Source: UBA668 sp963720695 (GTDB taxonomy: Bacteria > Actinomycetota > Acidimicrobiia > Acidimicrobiales > Ilumatobacteraceae). Taken from it: a stretch of 64,000 bases of DNA. The stretch's first letter is position 1; every line of letters begins with the position of its first letter. Shown here piece by piece: positions 1 to 6,869 of this stretch. Under the pieces are notes generated by a model. The model searched no databases. It saw only the letters and a list, made by a program, of their open reading frames with translations, and was not told the DNA's origin. The stretch spans positions 248,001 to 312,000 of the forward strand of contig CAVRGG010000001.1 of the NCBI GenBank assembly GCA_963720695.1, in the 5' to 3' direction. The position numbers and the translations under genes were made by a program.

Positions 1-2
1 GT

Positions 3-509
3 GAGGCGCTGTGGGCGGTGGGGGCTGCGGCGCAGTCGCACCCGGATCGGCTGGAGGGCATCGTCGTCGGCCAGCAGGCGCCGCGCCTGCCGGGCATGGA
101 GCCGATGGAGCTCGCCGTGGCCGATCTGTGGGCCACCGGTGTGTCACCCGACGGGCATCCCACGCAGTTCCTGCGCGCCGAACTGACCAAGCGAGGGGTG
201 GTCACCTCGGCGGGCCTGTGGCACTGCGAGCCGCGCAGCAAGGTCGTGGTGGCCGGCGTGGTCACGCACCGGCAACGTCCGATGACCGCCCAGGGCACCA
301 CGTTCATGAACCTCGAGGACGAGACCGGGTTGATCAACGTCGTCGTCTCGAAGGGGTGCTGGGCCCGCTATCGCAAGGTGGCCCGAGGTGCTCCGGCGTT
401 GCTGATCCGCGGGCGGTTGGAGCGCAGCGAGGGCGTCATCAACATCAATGCCGAAGAGCTCATCCCGTTGCCCGTGGCCGCCCACGCGGCGAGCCGCGAC
501 TTCCGCTGA
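3..509 (+). CDS. dnaE2: DnaE2-type error-prone DNA polymerase, C-terminal part
   Basis: Last 168 codons of an error-prone DNA polymerase III alpha subunit (DnaE2 family), the translesion polymerase associated with damage-induced mutagenesis in many actinobacteria. The frame is open from base 3 (LWAVGAAAQ) to the TGA at 507-509, so the start and the PHP and polymerase domains lie outside the window. Visible is the C-terminal OB-fold (VVVAGVVTHRQRP, FMNLEDETGLINVVV, LIRGRLER) and the family's typical short tail. The final 50 bases overlap the 3' end of the convergent SDR gene. DnaE2 rather than DnaE1 is chosen from the wording of the OB-fold and the abrupt end after it. Confidence 0.85.
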   Translation, partial: EALWAVGAAAQSHPDRLEGIVVGQQAPRLPGMEPMELAVADLWATGVSPDGHPTQFLRAELTKRGVVTSAGLWHCEPRSKVVVAGVVTHRQRPMTAQGTTFMNLEDETGLINVVVSKGCWARYRKVARGAPALLIRGRLERSEGVININAEELIPLPVAAHAASRDFR

Positions 510-1377
510 CCCGCGACGGGGGTGTCGACTCGTCGCTCGAGGACTCGAATGTCAGCGAGCTTGACAGTTCGCGGTGGGATTCGATCTGTTCTTGCAGTTC
601 GTCGATCTTTCGCTGCGCCAACGCGATCGTGTCCGCTCCGGCGAGGAAGCGGCGCGGCGGTGGGTCCTCATCGACGATGGTGATCAATGCCTTCGCGAGC
701 TTGTTGGGATCGCCAGGCTGCTGGCCGTCTTGAGCTTGCCACCACGTGCGCTGAGCCGCACTGCGCTCGGCATAGTCGGGAATCGACACCGCGGGCCAGA
801 TCAGCGACTCCGGGCTGGCCAGCCCGGTGCGAAAGAACCCCGGGTTGACGATGGTGGTCCGGATGCCGAACGGCGCAACCTCTTGCTCGAGAGCGCCCAT
901 CCACCCTTCCAAGCCCGCCTTCGATGCCGCGTAGACCGACGAGTACTCGAACGCGATCAGTCCGGCACCCGAGGAGATCGTGACCAGATGCCCCGAACGT
1001 TGCTTGCGCATCACCGGCAACACCGCACGGGTGACGTTCATCGGACCGATCAGATTGGTGGCCAGTTGCTGCTCGACCTGTTCAGGTGACATCTCCTCGA
1101 AGTAGCCCTTGAACGAAGCGCCCGCGCTGTTGACCAGCACGTCGATCCGTCCGAACCGCTCAACTGCCGCGGCCACTGCGGCTTCGGCGTCGTCGACACT
1201 CGTGACATCGAGTCTCGCAACCAGCAGATGTTCGGATTCGCCGACAGCCTTCGCCACCTCGTCAGGATTTCGACCGGTCGCGACGACGGCATCGCCGGCC
1301 GCCAGCGCGGCCGTCGCGAATGCCACACCCATACCGCGGCTCGCGCCGGTGATGAACCACACCCTTCGATCTGTCAT
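460..1377 (-). CDS. SDR family oxidoreductase
   Basis: Short-chain dehydrogenase/reductase of about 305 residues, a cytosolic NAD(P)-dependent oxidoreductase of unknown substrate. The cofactor motif TGASRGMG is at residues 10-17, NSAG (variant of NNAG) at 83-86, and the catalytic YxxxK as Y149-K153, followed by the PGFFRT segment after strand beta-6. ATG 1377 is preceded in frame by a GTG at 1380, either of which could start it. The last roughly 30 residues are Ser/Arg/Gly-rich and read antisense to the end of dnaE2, so the native end overlaps that gene or a stop has been lost. SDR assignment is firm, substrate unknown. Confidence 0.85.
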   Translation of the reverse strand: MTDRRVWFITGASRGMGVAFATAALAAGDAVVATGRNPDEVAKAVGESEHLLVARLDVTSVDDAEAAVAAAVERFGRIDVLVNSAGASFKGYFEEMSPEQVEQQLATNLIGPMNVTRAVLPVMRKQRSGHLVTISSGAGLIAFEYSSVYAASKAGLEGWMGALEQEVAPFGIRTTIVNPGFFRTGLASPESLIWPAVSIPDYAERSAAQRTWWQAQDGQQPGDPNKLAKALITIVDEDPPPRRFLAGADTIALAQRKIDELQEQIESHRELSSSLTFESSSDESTPPSRVSGSRGSPRGRPRATG

Positions 1378-1541
1378 CACGCATCATCCTTCGAACGTCG
1401 AGGCCCCAGCGCATCGTGCCCGAACGGGTGGGCGCCGTCCAGCGTCGTGTCGGCAGAGGCATCATCGACCGGAGGAAGCCAACCCGCAGGCGGCGCGCAC
1501 TGAACGAGCCCGACCGCCGAGCGATGGGCGGCTTCAGAGTG

Positions 1542-2222
1542 TCACTGAACTCGATGCTGCTCAAGGAACGCATCGACCTCGCCGTGCGCTGTTCGTTTGA
1601 TCTCCCGGTAGTCCCCTACATCGTCGATACCGACGTCTGAGTCGAGGTCGAGCTCGCTCAACTCGAGCGAGAACAGCCGGTCCTCGTAGTCGGTGTGGCG
1701 ATGACGGATGAACGCCCGTGCGGCCAAGGCAGCGCGTTCGTCGAGCGTCAACTGTTTGGTCCGCCCAACCCGGCCGCTGCCGACCACCGACGCACGTTCA
1801 ACCGCGCCACGCGCGATCTCGTCTGCGATCACCTGATGCTGCGGGGCGAACGCCAACCACCGCAAGACGGCATCCTCGAACTCGGCGCGATACGCCGTCT
1901 CGGCTCGCTCGCGTTGACGACTGCTGGCTTCGCGTTGCGTCTCGCGCCGTACGCTGGTGAGGGCCGCCGCTTCACGTGCCGCTGCAATCGCCTCGATCGG
2001 GGCGAGCAGACCCAACTGCCGGCGATGCTGCCCGCGACCCTTCGGGCGGTACAGCACCCAGTAGCGATCGGCAGCCTTGACATGCCGCGTAAGGAACGCG
2101 TCGCCAGAAGGCAAGAACTCCCACCCGTCTGGCTGAGCGAGGTCGCCGAGGTCTGGATGCCATAGCCCGGACTTGGTGTCGTACACCTCGAGGTGCAGCC
2201 GTGTCGGATCCTCTTCGACCAT
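1542..2222 (-). CDS. DUF2293 domain protein
   Basis: About 226 residues from ATG 2222. The N-terminal part (FLPSGDAFLTRHVKAA, WVLYRPKGR) and the C-terminal RAFIRHRHTDYEDRL match my recollection of DUF2293 proteins, whose defining segment is a (V/I)RHxHTDY block. The function of the family is unknown; the basic, helical centre (RRETQREASSRQRERAE) suggests nucleic-acid contact, which is inference. The frame stays open upstream to the right end of the IS110 element, so a longer GTG start is possible; ATG 2222 is preferred because homology-like sequence begins there. The element sits about 80 bases upstream and may have displaced its promoter. Confidence 0.65.
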   Translation of the reverse strand: MVEEDPTRLHLEVYDTKSGLWHPDLGDLAQPDGWEFLPSGDAFLTRHVKAADRYWVLYRPKGRGQHRRQLGLLAPIEAIAAAREAAALTSVRRETQREASSRQRERAETAYRAEFEDAVLRWLAFAPQHQVIADEIARGAVERASVVGSGRVGRTKQLTLDERAALAARAFIRHRHTDYEDRLFSLELSELDLDSDVGIDDVGDYREIKRTAHGEVDAFLEQHRVQ

Positions 2223-2414
2223 CGCCAGAGAATCGCACGTCCTTGAACCTGGTTCCAGCCCTCTCGCCAACACCACGCGCCCCCTTGTGTTGCCACGCCA
2301 TATCGAAGCTCCTATGGTTGTCAAGGGGTTGTTGCCGGGTGTCGGGCTGACCAGTGATGGGCCACTCGGGTGAGGGCAGGCTCTTATGAGGCCACGGTTC
2401 CGGCGGTGTGTGCG

Positions 2415-2486
2415 GTGACGGGACGGCAGTTCGATATCGGGACAGCCTTCGAGGGCGTCGGGGCAATATGGGGCCAGTCCCGTCAC
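2415..2486 (-). ncRNA. candidate bridge-RNA-like hairpin in the IS110 right end
   Basis: A 10-bp perfect stem (GTGACGGGAC at 2415-2424, GTCCCGTCAC at 2477-2486) encloses an internal loop with two unpaired strands of 16-17 bases and an apical GACGCC/GGCTGTC stem. This resembles the guide loops of IS110-family bridge RNAs. On the minus strand the right loop strand contains ATATCGAA, which is complementary to the TTCGATAT just outside the element's right end (plus-strand 2300-2307). The structure is seen directly; its role as a bridge RNA is inference. Confidence 0.35.
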
Positions 2487-2496
2487 CGCGATCTTG

Positions 2497-3540
2497 TTAG
2501 CGCGGCAGGGCGCGGAACGTCTCTCGTGCGATCGCTCGTTTCATGCAACGGATGATCTCTGCTTTGCTCTTGCCGTCGGCGAGGCGGCGTTCCATGTACG
2601 CGACGGAGCGGGGTTCGTGTTGGCCGAGTCGGGTGATCGCGATCCGCCAGAGCGCGTTGTTCGCTCGACGGTTGCCACCGCGGTTCAGGCGATAGCGACC
2701 GGCGGACAGACCGCTGTTCGCGGGAACGGGCCCGACTCCGCAGATCATCGCCCAGGCCGCTTCGTTGCGGATCCGTTCAGGGTTGTCGCCGGCAGCGATC
2801 AACAACTCGGCAGCGGTGTCGATCCCGATGCCATAGATGTTCACCAGAGCGGGAGCGGCCGCCTTCACGAGCGGCTCGATCTGGATGTCGAGCGCCGCGA
2901 GTTCAGCATCGAGTGCATGGACTCGACGGGCGAGCGTGACCGCAGCGGCCTTCGTGGTCTGCACGACGGGATCACCACCAGCACGGGGTCGCAGCCGGGC
3001 GGCTTCGTCGACCATTCGTGCAGCGTTCAAGCCGCGGAACCGTTCACGAAGCTCTTCGGGTGCGGTGAAGGTGAGGTGCCGCAACTGCACGATCGTGCGG
3101 ATCCGCGCCGACCTCGCGGAACGCTTCACGACCATCAACGCGCGCAACGCCTCCGCGTGACCGTCACCGGACTTGGCGCGCCCTTGGCAGCGACCCGACA
3201 ACACCGCACGAGCAGCCTCGATCGCGTCGATCTGATCGGACTTGCCGACCCGGCGTCGCCGCTGCCGGTTCGGACGATCGACCTCGATCACCATCACGCC
3301 CTGCGACATGAGATGACGGGCGAGGCCGGCGCCATACGCACCGGTTCCTTCGATCCCGACCCGTTCGAGCTCACCGAAACCGTTCATCCATGCGTGGACA
3401 TCTCGATGCCCTGTCGGTGTTGTCGGGAACGACTCAACACCGAGCAAACCACCATTGGCATCGATCACCGCCGCGACGTTCACATCACGATGCGTGTCGA
3501 CCCCACCCACAATCGGGCGCTCTGAACCTACGATGACCAT
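2497..3540 (-). CDS. IS110-family transposase
   Basis: Intact 347-residue DEDD recombinase. The N-terminal RuvC-like domain carries the acidic set D15 (GGVDTHRD), E64 (GIEGTGAYG), D102 and D105 (KSDQIDAIEA). The C-terminal Transposase_20 domain contains the helix-hairpin-helix-like YGIGIDTAAELL near 236-247 and the serine-bearing GVGPVPANSGLSAG near 268-281, where the nucleophilic serine of IS110 recombinases lies. A ribosome site (aaaggggtg) sits just before ATG 3540. The full-length frame with all acidic residues suggests the element could still be active. Family assignment is firm. Confidence 0.93.
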   Translation of the reverse strand: MVIVGSERPIVGGVDTHRDVNVAAVIDANGGLLGVESFPTTPTGHRDVHAWMNGFGELERVGIEGTGAYGAGLARHLMSQGVMVIEVDRPNRQRRRRVGKSDQIDAIEAARAVLSGRCQGRAKSGDGHAEALRALMVVKRSARSARIRTIVQLRHLTFTAPEELRERFRGLNAARMVDEAARLRPRAGGDPVVQTTKAAAVTLARRVHALDAELAALDIQIEPLVKAAAPALVNIYGIGIDTAAELLIAAGDNPERIRNEAAWAMICGVGPVPANSGLSAGRYRLNRGGNRRANNALWRIAITRLGQHEPRSVAYMERRLADGKSKAEIIRCMKRAIARETFRALPR

Positions 3541-3884
3541 CGGTCACCCCTTTCCTATTTGAGGGGCTGGCACGCACGTCCCGTGAAGGAGACCAGTGAC
3601 CGAGCAGCTGTTGGCGCAGCAGCTCGAGTCGCCCTCCGGAACGGGGCGTGTCGACCCCGAATCACCACAGCCTTGCACCCACCCCACCAACCCAAGAGGG
3701 ATGCACGCTGTTGACATTCGCATTCTCACTGGGCATTACGAGCGGCCCTCGTCGCAGTCGGTGTGCAACGATCACTGGAACCCGAACACTTTCGTTGATG
3801 CGCTCACCAGAATGAGGGAGGCAGCGCTGACCTGCCGTACTACGTGTCGGAAGTGCTTGCGTCGTCGTCTGTCACGATGGAGCC
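3541..3884. other. IS110 left end plus gene-free DNA
   Basis: No convincing coding sequence. The first 190 or so bases are the transposase leader and left end of the IS110 element (hairpin at 3601-3626, long GC-rich runs). The remainder up to 3884 is flanking DNA that ends with a CACGAT hexamer six bases before the next start codon. Confidence 0.45.
3873..3878 (+). promoter_or_regulatory. -10-like box (CACGAT) six bases before ATG 3885
   Basis: CACGAT ends exactly six bases before ATG 3885, the spacing seen at other starts here, so transcription would begin on or next to the start codon. First base deviates from TANNNT. Confidence 0.35.
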
Positions 3885-4217
3885 ATGCAGAGCGGCGAAG
3901 GGATCGATTACGGCGCGCCATCGACTCGGCGGGAGGTGCTGGAGCAGGCGTTGCGTGATGCAGGATTCGACGACCTCAGATCTGCGCCCGGGTTCTACGT
4001 GTTCGCCATCGCGCTGCGGGATGGCCCGATGAGCAGTTCATTCGAGGAGATCAACGACCGAGTCGGCACCGCGAATGGGGTCGGGTCGGGTCGGGTGAAA
4101 GAGATCCTCGATGACCTCACGAAGAAGGGTTACCTGGTGAGGTCCCAGGAAGCCGGGGTGGTCCTGACGCCACGAGGGCTGAGTGCGGCGGCCGTCCTCG
4201 GCATCCACTTCGAGTGA
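3885..4217 (+). CDS. hypothetical protein with winged-helix-like C-terminus
   Basis: 110 residues, not recognised by name. The second half (GSGRVKEILDDLTKKGYLVRSQEAGVVLT, split here by the usual helix-wing breaks) reads like a winged-helix DNA-binding domain: a recognition-helix-like stretch followed by a turn and a short hydrophobic beta hairpin. That is inference from pattern only. The gene lies in the accessory patch right of the IS110 element. Its 3' end overlaps the convergent hypothetical gene by 88 bases, so one of the two may be shorter than drawn. Confidence 0.45.
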   Translation: MQSGEGIDYGAPSTRREVLEQALRDAGFDDLRSAPGFYVFAIALRDGPMSSSFEEINDRVGTANGVGSGRVKEILDDLTKKGYLVRSQEAGVVLTPRGLSAAAVLGIHFE

Positions 4218-4855
4218 CGACGTTCGAGGACATGGTCTGAACCCACTGCGAGTGGTAGCCCACATCTGCCGCTCTGCTCGCTGCCGTCAGCGAGGAGCGC
4301 GAACGCCGTCCGGCTCGGGGAGCGTACGAATGCGGGCGAACCGTCCTTCAACGCCATCGCCTCCACAACCGCCGCGGCATGAAGAGGACTCTCCGCTCGG
4401 CCAGCCACCTGGCGAGTCCGAGTGAAGAACGCCCACCGCCACGGACTGCCTGATGCAACCGGTGGACCACCGTCGATGTGTTCGTGTCCCTCGGAGCACC
4501 AGTCGTGATCGACGATGCCCACCATCTCGTCGCCGAAGTCGGCGCGCCAACAGTTCACGCCTGTCCACCTCGGACCGAGGGCGTATGGGTGCGGCGGCGG
4601 AATGAGGTACATGGAGCACTCCTCGGGCGGCCGTAAGGCAGACTCATCGACGTCCCACCCGGACGCCTCAAGAAGTCGACGGTTGAGATCAAACGTCGGC
4701 GCTGCCCCTACCTCTGTCGGCCGCACCGTGAACGCCGCTCGTGGCGCTCCACTCGACACGAACAGCTCTACATCTACGAGAGCCATCGGTCGCGACGAAG
4801 TAGCCTGAGCATCGGCGACCGCACGCGTTCGTGCGACTGAGCTCCACTCGGCCAT
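4130..4855 (-). CDS. hypothetical protein
   Basis: 241 residues from ATG 4855 with gtcgccctggag-like purine sequence (ctggag) just upstream; an alternative start is ATG 4786 (MALVDVELFV). No family is recognised. It is rich in Trp/Pro/His with two clusters, CSMYLIPPPHPYALG and GIVDHDWCSEGHEH, that could coordinate a metal; this is speculative. Composition and codon use look coding down to about residue 210; the last 30 residues run antisense through the neighbouring small gene. Its 5' region and C-terminal part carry the block ends described at 4264-4893. Confidence 0.5.
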   Translation of the reverse strand: MAEWSSVARTRAVADAQATSSRPMALVDVELFVSSGAPRAAFTVRPTEVGAAPTFDLNRRLLEASGWDVDESALRPPEECSMYLIPPPHPYALGPRWTGVNCWRADFGDEMVGIVDHDWCSEGHEHIDGGPPVASGSPWRWAFFTRTRQVAGRAESPLHAAAVVEAMALKDGSPAFVRSPSRTAFALLADGSEQSGRCGLPLAVGSDHVLERRHSKWMPRTAAALSPRGVRTTPASWDLTR

Positions 4856-4893
4856 CTCCAGGGGCGAGTCACCTTCGTAGCGCAGAGCTGCCG
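4264..4893. repeat. block 1 with ends shared with block 2
   Basis: Starts with the 18-mer ATCTGCCGCTCTGCTCGC (4264-4281) and ends with the 17-mer GTAGCGCAGAGCTGCCG (4877-4893). Identical copies of both, in the same orientation, bound 5820-6105. The two ends are imperfect inverted repeats of each other around GCTCTGC. Confidence 0.4.
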
Positions 4894-4904
4894 TTCTGGT
4901 CGCG

Positions 4905-5174
4905 TCAGTGGATCTTCAACGCGGGCCAGCGGTCCTTCTTGAACGGGCGGAGGGGGCCGCGTCGGCTTGAGAACATCGCATGACAAGAGGCGCAAACGAT
5001 GAGGACCGGCGGCTTCGGACGAGTCTCGTCGGGCCTCCAATGGATTCGTGCTCGCGATCCGCGAGAGCCACACCTGGTGCACGTTCCCTTACCGCGAAAG
5101 ATCGTCGTGGCGCGTTCCCGAATCGACACGCCGTCAGTATGAGACACGACGACCCGTCGCGCCAGAACTGCCAC
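4905..5174 (-). CDS. small zinc-finger / HNH-like protein
   Basis: 89 residues. It has two CxxC-type pairs, CTRCGS near residue 32 and CASCHAMF near residue 61, with an IHW segment between them, the spacing of a small HNH or zinc-ribbon fold. A true HNH nuclease would need a second His before and an Asn/His after; only IHW and SCH are visible, so it may be a degenerate or truncated HNH protein. The reading frame sits between two accessory genes and could be a remnant. Start uncertain; the conserved part begins near VSIRERA. Confidence 0.4.
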   Translation of the reverse strand: MAVLARRVVVSHTDGVSIRERATTIFRGKGTCTRCGSRGSRARIHWRPDETRPKPPVLIVCASCHAMFSSRRGPLRPFKKDRWPALKIH

Positions 5175-5189
5175 TCGGGCGCGGCGCGG

Positions 5190-5588
5190 TCAGCGTCGAC
5201 GGCGACGTGCGAGGACTCGTGAGAGTCGCGTGGTGATGTCCTCGAGGGACGCGTTGGTCGAGGCGATCCAAATGACGAGGTCGTAGACGTCGTCGTTGGA
5301 GATCGTGGATGCGTTGAACCCGTTGAGCTCGAGGAAGACGGCCGTGGCGAGCCAGCCGAGCCGCTTGTTGCCGTCGACGAGCGCGTGGTTGTTGACGATC
5401 GATTGCAGCAACGCAGCGGCCTTCGTGATGACGTCCGGGTAGGCGTCGTGGCCGAACGCCGTTGCCTGAGGTCGGGCTGCGGCTGATCCGAGGAGGCCGA
5501 CGTCGCGGATCGGTGGTGGATCGCCGAGCAACGCGCGGGCGAGATCGATGAGGTCGTCGAGGTCGAGGTACTCGACGGGCTCGTTCAT
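5190..5588 (-). CDS. doc: Doc-type (Fic/AMPylase-fold) toxin
   Basis: 132-residue death-on-curing family toxin. The Fic-core variant motif HALVDGNKRLG is at residues 68-78, matching Doc's HxFx(D/N)GNKR; Doc proteins phosphorylate and inactivate elongation factor Tu. Length and the long N-terminal helical segment fit Doc. It overlaps its upstream antitoxin by four bases (5585-5588), so the two are translationally coupled, and expression should be governed by the palindrome at 5797-5813. Phe of the canonical motif is replaced by Leu, which occurs in the family. Confidence 0.87.
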   Translation of the reverse strand: MNEPVEYLDLDDLIDLARALLGDPPPIRDVGLLGSAAARPQATAFGHDAYPDVITKAAALLQSIVNNHALVDGNKRLGWLATAVFLELNGFNASTISNDDVYDLVIWIASTNASLEDITTRLSRVLARRRRR

Positions 5589-5788
5589 TCGCCGAGGCGA
5601 CGCAGCGCGTCGGCGTGGCGGTCCATCACGAGCGCGGCGGCCGACGAGACCCGGTCACGGTGCTCGCCCCTGGCAACGAACTCGCGCACGGCGCGCCTGG
5701 CCGCCTCCTGCATCGAGATGCCCTCTGCCTCGGCGCGCTCGCGAAGGGCGTCTTGTTCGCTGTCCGTCAGTCGAAGGGTCATGGCCAT
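5585..5788 (-). CDS. ribbon-helix-helix antitoxin partner of Doc
   Basis: 67-residue small acidic protein starting MAMTLRLTDSEQDAL, with the beta strand TLRLT followed by two helices (ALRERAEAEGISMQEAARRAV), the layout of MetJ/Arc/CopG repressors. It should bind its own operator through the ribbon and neutralise Doc through its C-terminal tail. Three starts are possible (GTG 5794, ATG 5788, ATG 5782); 5788 is chosen because a TACCAT hexamer ends exactly six bases before it. Stop overlaps the doc start. Confidence 0.8.
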   Translation of the reverse strand: MAMTLRLTDSEQDALRERAEAEGISMQEAARRAVREFVARGEHRDRVSSAAALVMDRHADALRRLGE

Positions 5789-5796
5789 GGGCACAT

Positions 5797-5813
5797 GGTA
5801 TCAGTTCGATACC
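5797..5813. promoter_or_regulatory. operator-like palindrome of the doc locus
   Basis: GGTATC-N5-GATACC (arms 5797-5802 and 5808-5813). On the minus strand it overlaps the TACCAT hexamer (5800-5795) that ends six bases before ATG 5788, so a bound antitoxin would cover the -10 box. Typical autoregulation layout for toxin-antitoxin operons. Confidence 0.6.
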
Positions 5814-5819
5814 GCCCAG

Positions 5820-6105
5820 ATCTGCCGCTCTGCTCGCCGTCCGAAGAGTCCGAACGCTGGCTATGCCGGTGGAGACCGTCCGCGAGCGGGCAGTGGCGTG
5901 CAGGACTTGGTCGGATGTGTGGGGGGCTGCACGCTGAGCCGCGAGGCTCGTGGCCGCGTGGAGGCCGACCACGATCTGCGGAGTACGAGACGCGACGGCT
6001 CCGAGCACGTTCAGATGAGCGGGAGCAGCGCCGCTACCGGGAGATGTTCCGCAGAAGGCTTCGCCACATAAAGGCGAAGGGGCAGCGGGTAGCGCAGAGC
6101 TGCCG
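5820..6105. repeat. block 2, gene-free, between the two toxin-antitoxin loci
   Basis: The 360 bases between the divergently facing toxin-antitoxin operons hold no convincing gene. Most of it is this block, bounded by the same 18-mer (5820-5837) and 17-mer (6089-6105) as block 1. A small hairpin, CTTCGCC / GGCGAAG around AC-rich loop, lies near 6058-6078. Could be a decayed cassette or a MITE-like unit. Confidence 0.4.
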
Positions 6106-6122
6106 ATATCGCGTGCTGGTTG

Positions 6123-6153
6123 CCACAACGTAGCACTGCGTGCTACGTTGTGG
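6123..6153. promoter_or_regulatory. vapBC operator palindrome with embedded -10 box
   Basis: Perfect 14-bp inverted repeat CCACAACGTAGCAC / GTGCTACGTTGTGG with a 3-base centre, ending two bases before ATG 6156. Its right arm contains TACGTT (6144-6149), exactly six bases before the ATG, so the operator covers the promoter of an apparently leaderless mRNA. Confidence 0.75.
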
Positions 6154-6155
6154 GT

Positions 6156-6410
6156 ATGGCGCACACAATCACACAACGCGAGCTTCGCAACGACAGCGGT
6201 GAGATCATGCGCCGCCTCGATCATGGAGAGACTTTCATCGTCACTCGCAACGGGACGCCCGTCGGAGAGCTGACTCCGATGCGCCGTCATCGATTCGTGT
6301 CCACTGACGCCGTCTTCGCGATGTTCCGCAACGCGCCAACGGTCGACGCTGACCGGTTCCGCGCCGACCTCGACGACATCGCGGATCAGGACGCAGCGCC
6401 TCATGGCTGA
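6156..6410 (+). CDS. Phd/YefM-type antitoxin (VapB-like)
   Basis: 84-residue antitoxin. The N-terminal MAHTITQRELRNDSGEIMRR and GETFIVTRNGTPVGEL form the PhdYeFM DNA-binding fold; the acidic tail (DADRFRADLDDIAD) is the usual toxin-wrapping segment. ATG 6156 is chosen over an upstream in-frame start because the palindrome and TACGTT box end immediately before it. It overlaps the toxin start at 6403 by eight bases, indicating translational coupling. Partner is the PIN-domain protein that follows. Confidence 0.87.
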   Translation: MAHTITQRELRNDSGEIMRRLDHGETFIVTRNGTPVGELTPMRRHRFVSTDAVFAMFRNAPTVDADRFRADLDDIADQDAAPHG

Positions 6411-6814
6411 CCAACGCCGGCTGCGGGGTTTGCTCGACACCTCGGTCATCATCGACCTCGAACGCCTCAACCCCACATGATCTCCCCATCGAGTCGGCCG
6501 TCAGCGCGATCACGATGGCCGAGCTCGCCGCGGGTCCGCATGCGACTCAGGACCCCGACGAGCGGGCTCGACGGCAAGACCGGCTTCAGCGCGCCGAGGC
6601 AGTCTTCGACCCGTTGCCGTTCGACTCCGAGGCGTCACGCGCGTATGGCCGTGTCTACGCCGCTGTTGTTGTAGCCGGCCGGAAAGCTCGCGGAGCGCGA
6701 GCCGTCGACCTACTGCTCGCAGCGACTGCGTGTTCGGTCGGGCTTCCTCTCTACACCCGCAATCCGGATGACTTCCGAGCCCTCAACGACCTCGTCGAAG
6801 TCGTCGCCGTCTGA
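6403..6814 (+). CDS. vapC: PIN-domain toxin (VapC-like), frame-shifted
   Basis: VapC-type PIN ribonuclease split by one apparent inserted C. The first frame gives MADQRRLRGLLDTSVIIDLERLN, with catalytic D12, then stops at TGA 6478-6480. Removing one base from the CCCC at 6471-6474 joins it to HDLPIES and TMAELAAG (second acidic residue) and on through RAVDLLLAATA and YTRNPDDF to 6814, giving a normal 136-residue VapC with all four acidic positions. As written the toxin is dead; a sequencing insertion is at least as likely, since ten similar breaks occur in this window. Confidence 0.75.
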
Positions 6815-6869
6815 GAGACACCTCGCGCACCTATTTGCCGGTCTGGGCGGTTCAGCTGAATCGCCGGCG

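Larger units (their letters stand above)
2305..3735 (-). mobile_element. IS110-family insertion element
   Basis: Transposase gene flanked by long non-coding ends, as usual for IS110 elements, which lack classical terminal inverted repeats. The right end (low coordinates) contains TTGACA on the minus strand at 2324-2319, consistent with the -35 half of the promoter that IS110 elements assemble when circularised. The exact termini are uncertain: about 2305 is placed just outside that box and about 3735 is an estimate on the left side. The left end shows a hairpin at 3601-3626 (arms cgagcagctg / cagcagctcg, one mismatch). Direct core repeats could not be assigned by eye. Confidence 0.6.

Noticed and set aside
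4905..5174. Confident HNH endonuclease call
   Set aside because: The CxxC pairs are present but the full HNH histidine/asparagine pattern is not, so only an HNH-like zinc protein is reported.
5655..6476. Long open frame on the minus strand across both toxin-antitoxin loci
   Set aside because: It runs antisense to the Doc antitoxin region and vapB, has no recognisable domain, and is explained by the high GC content leaving antisense frames open.
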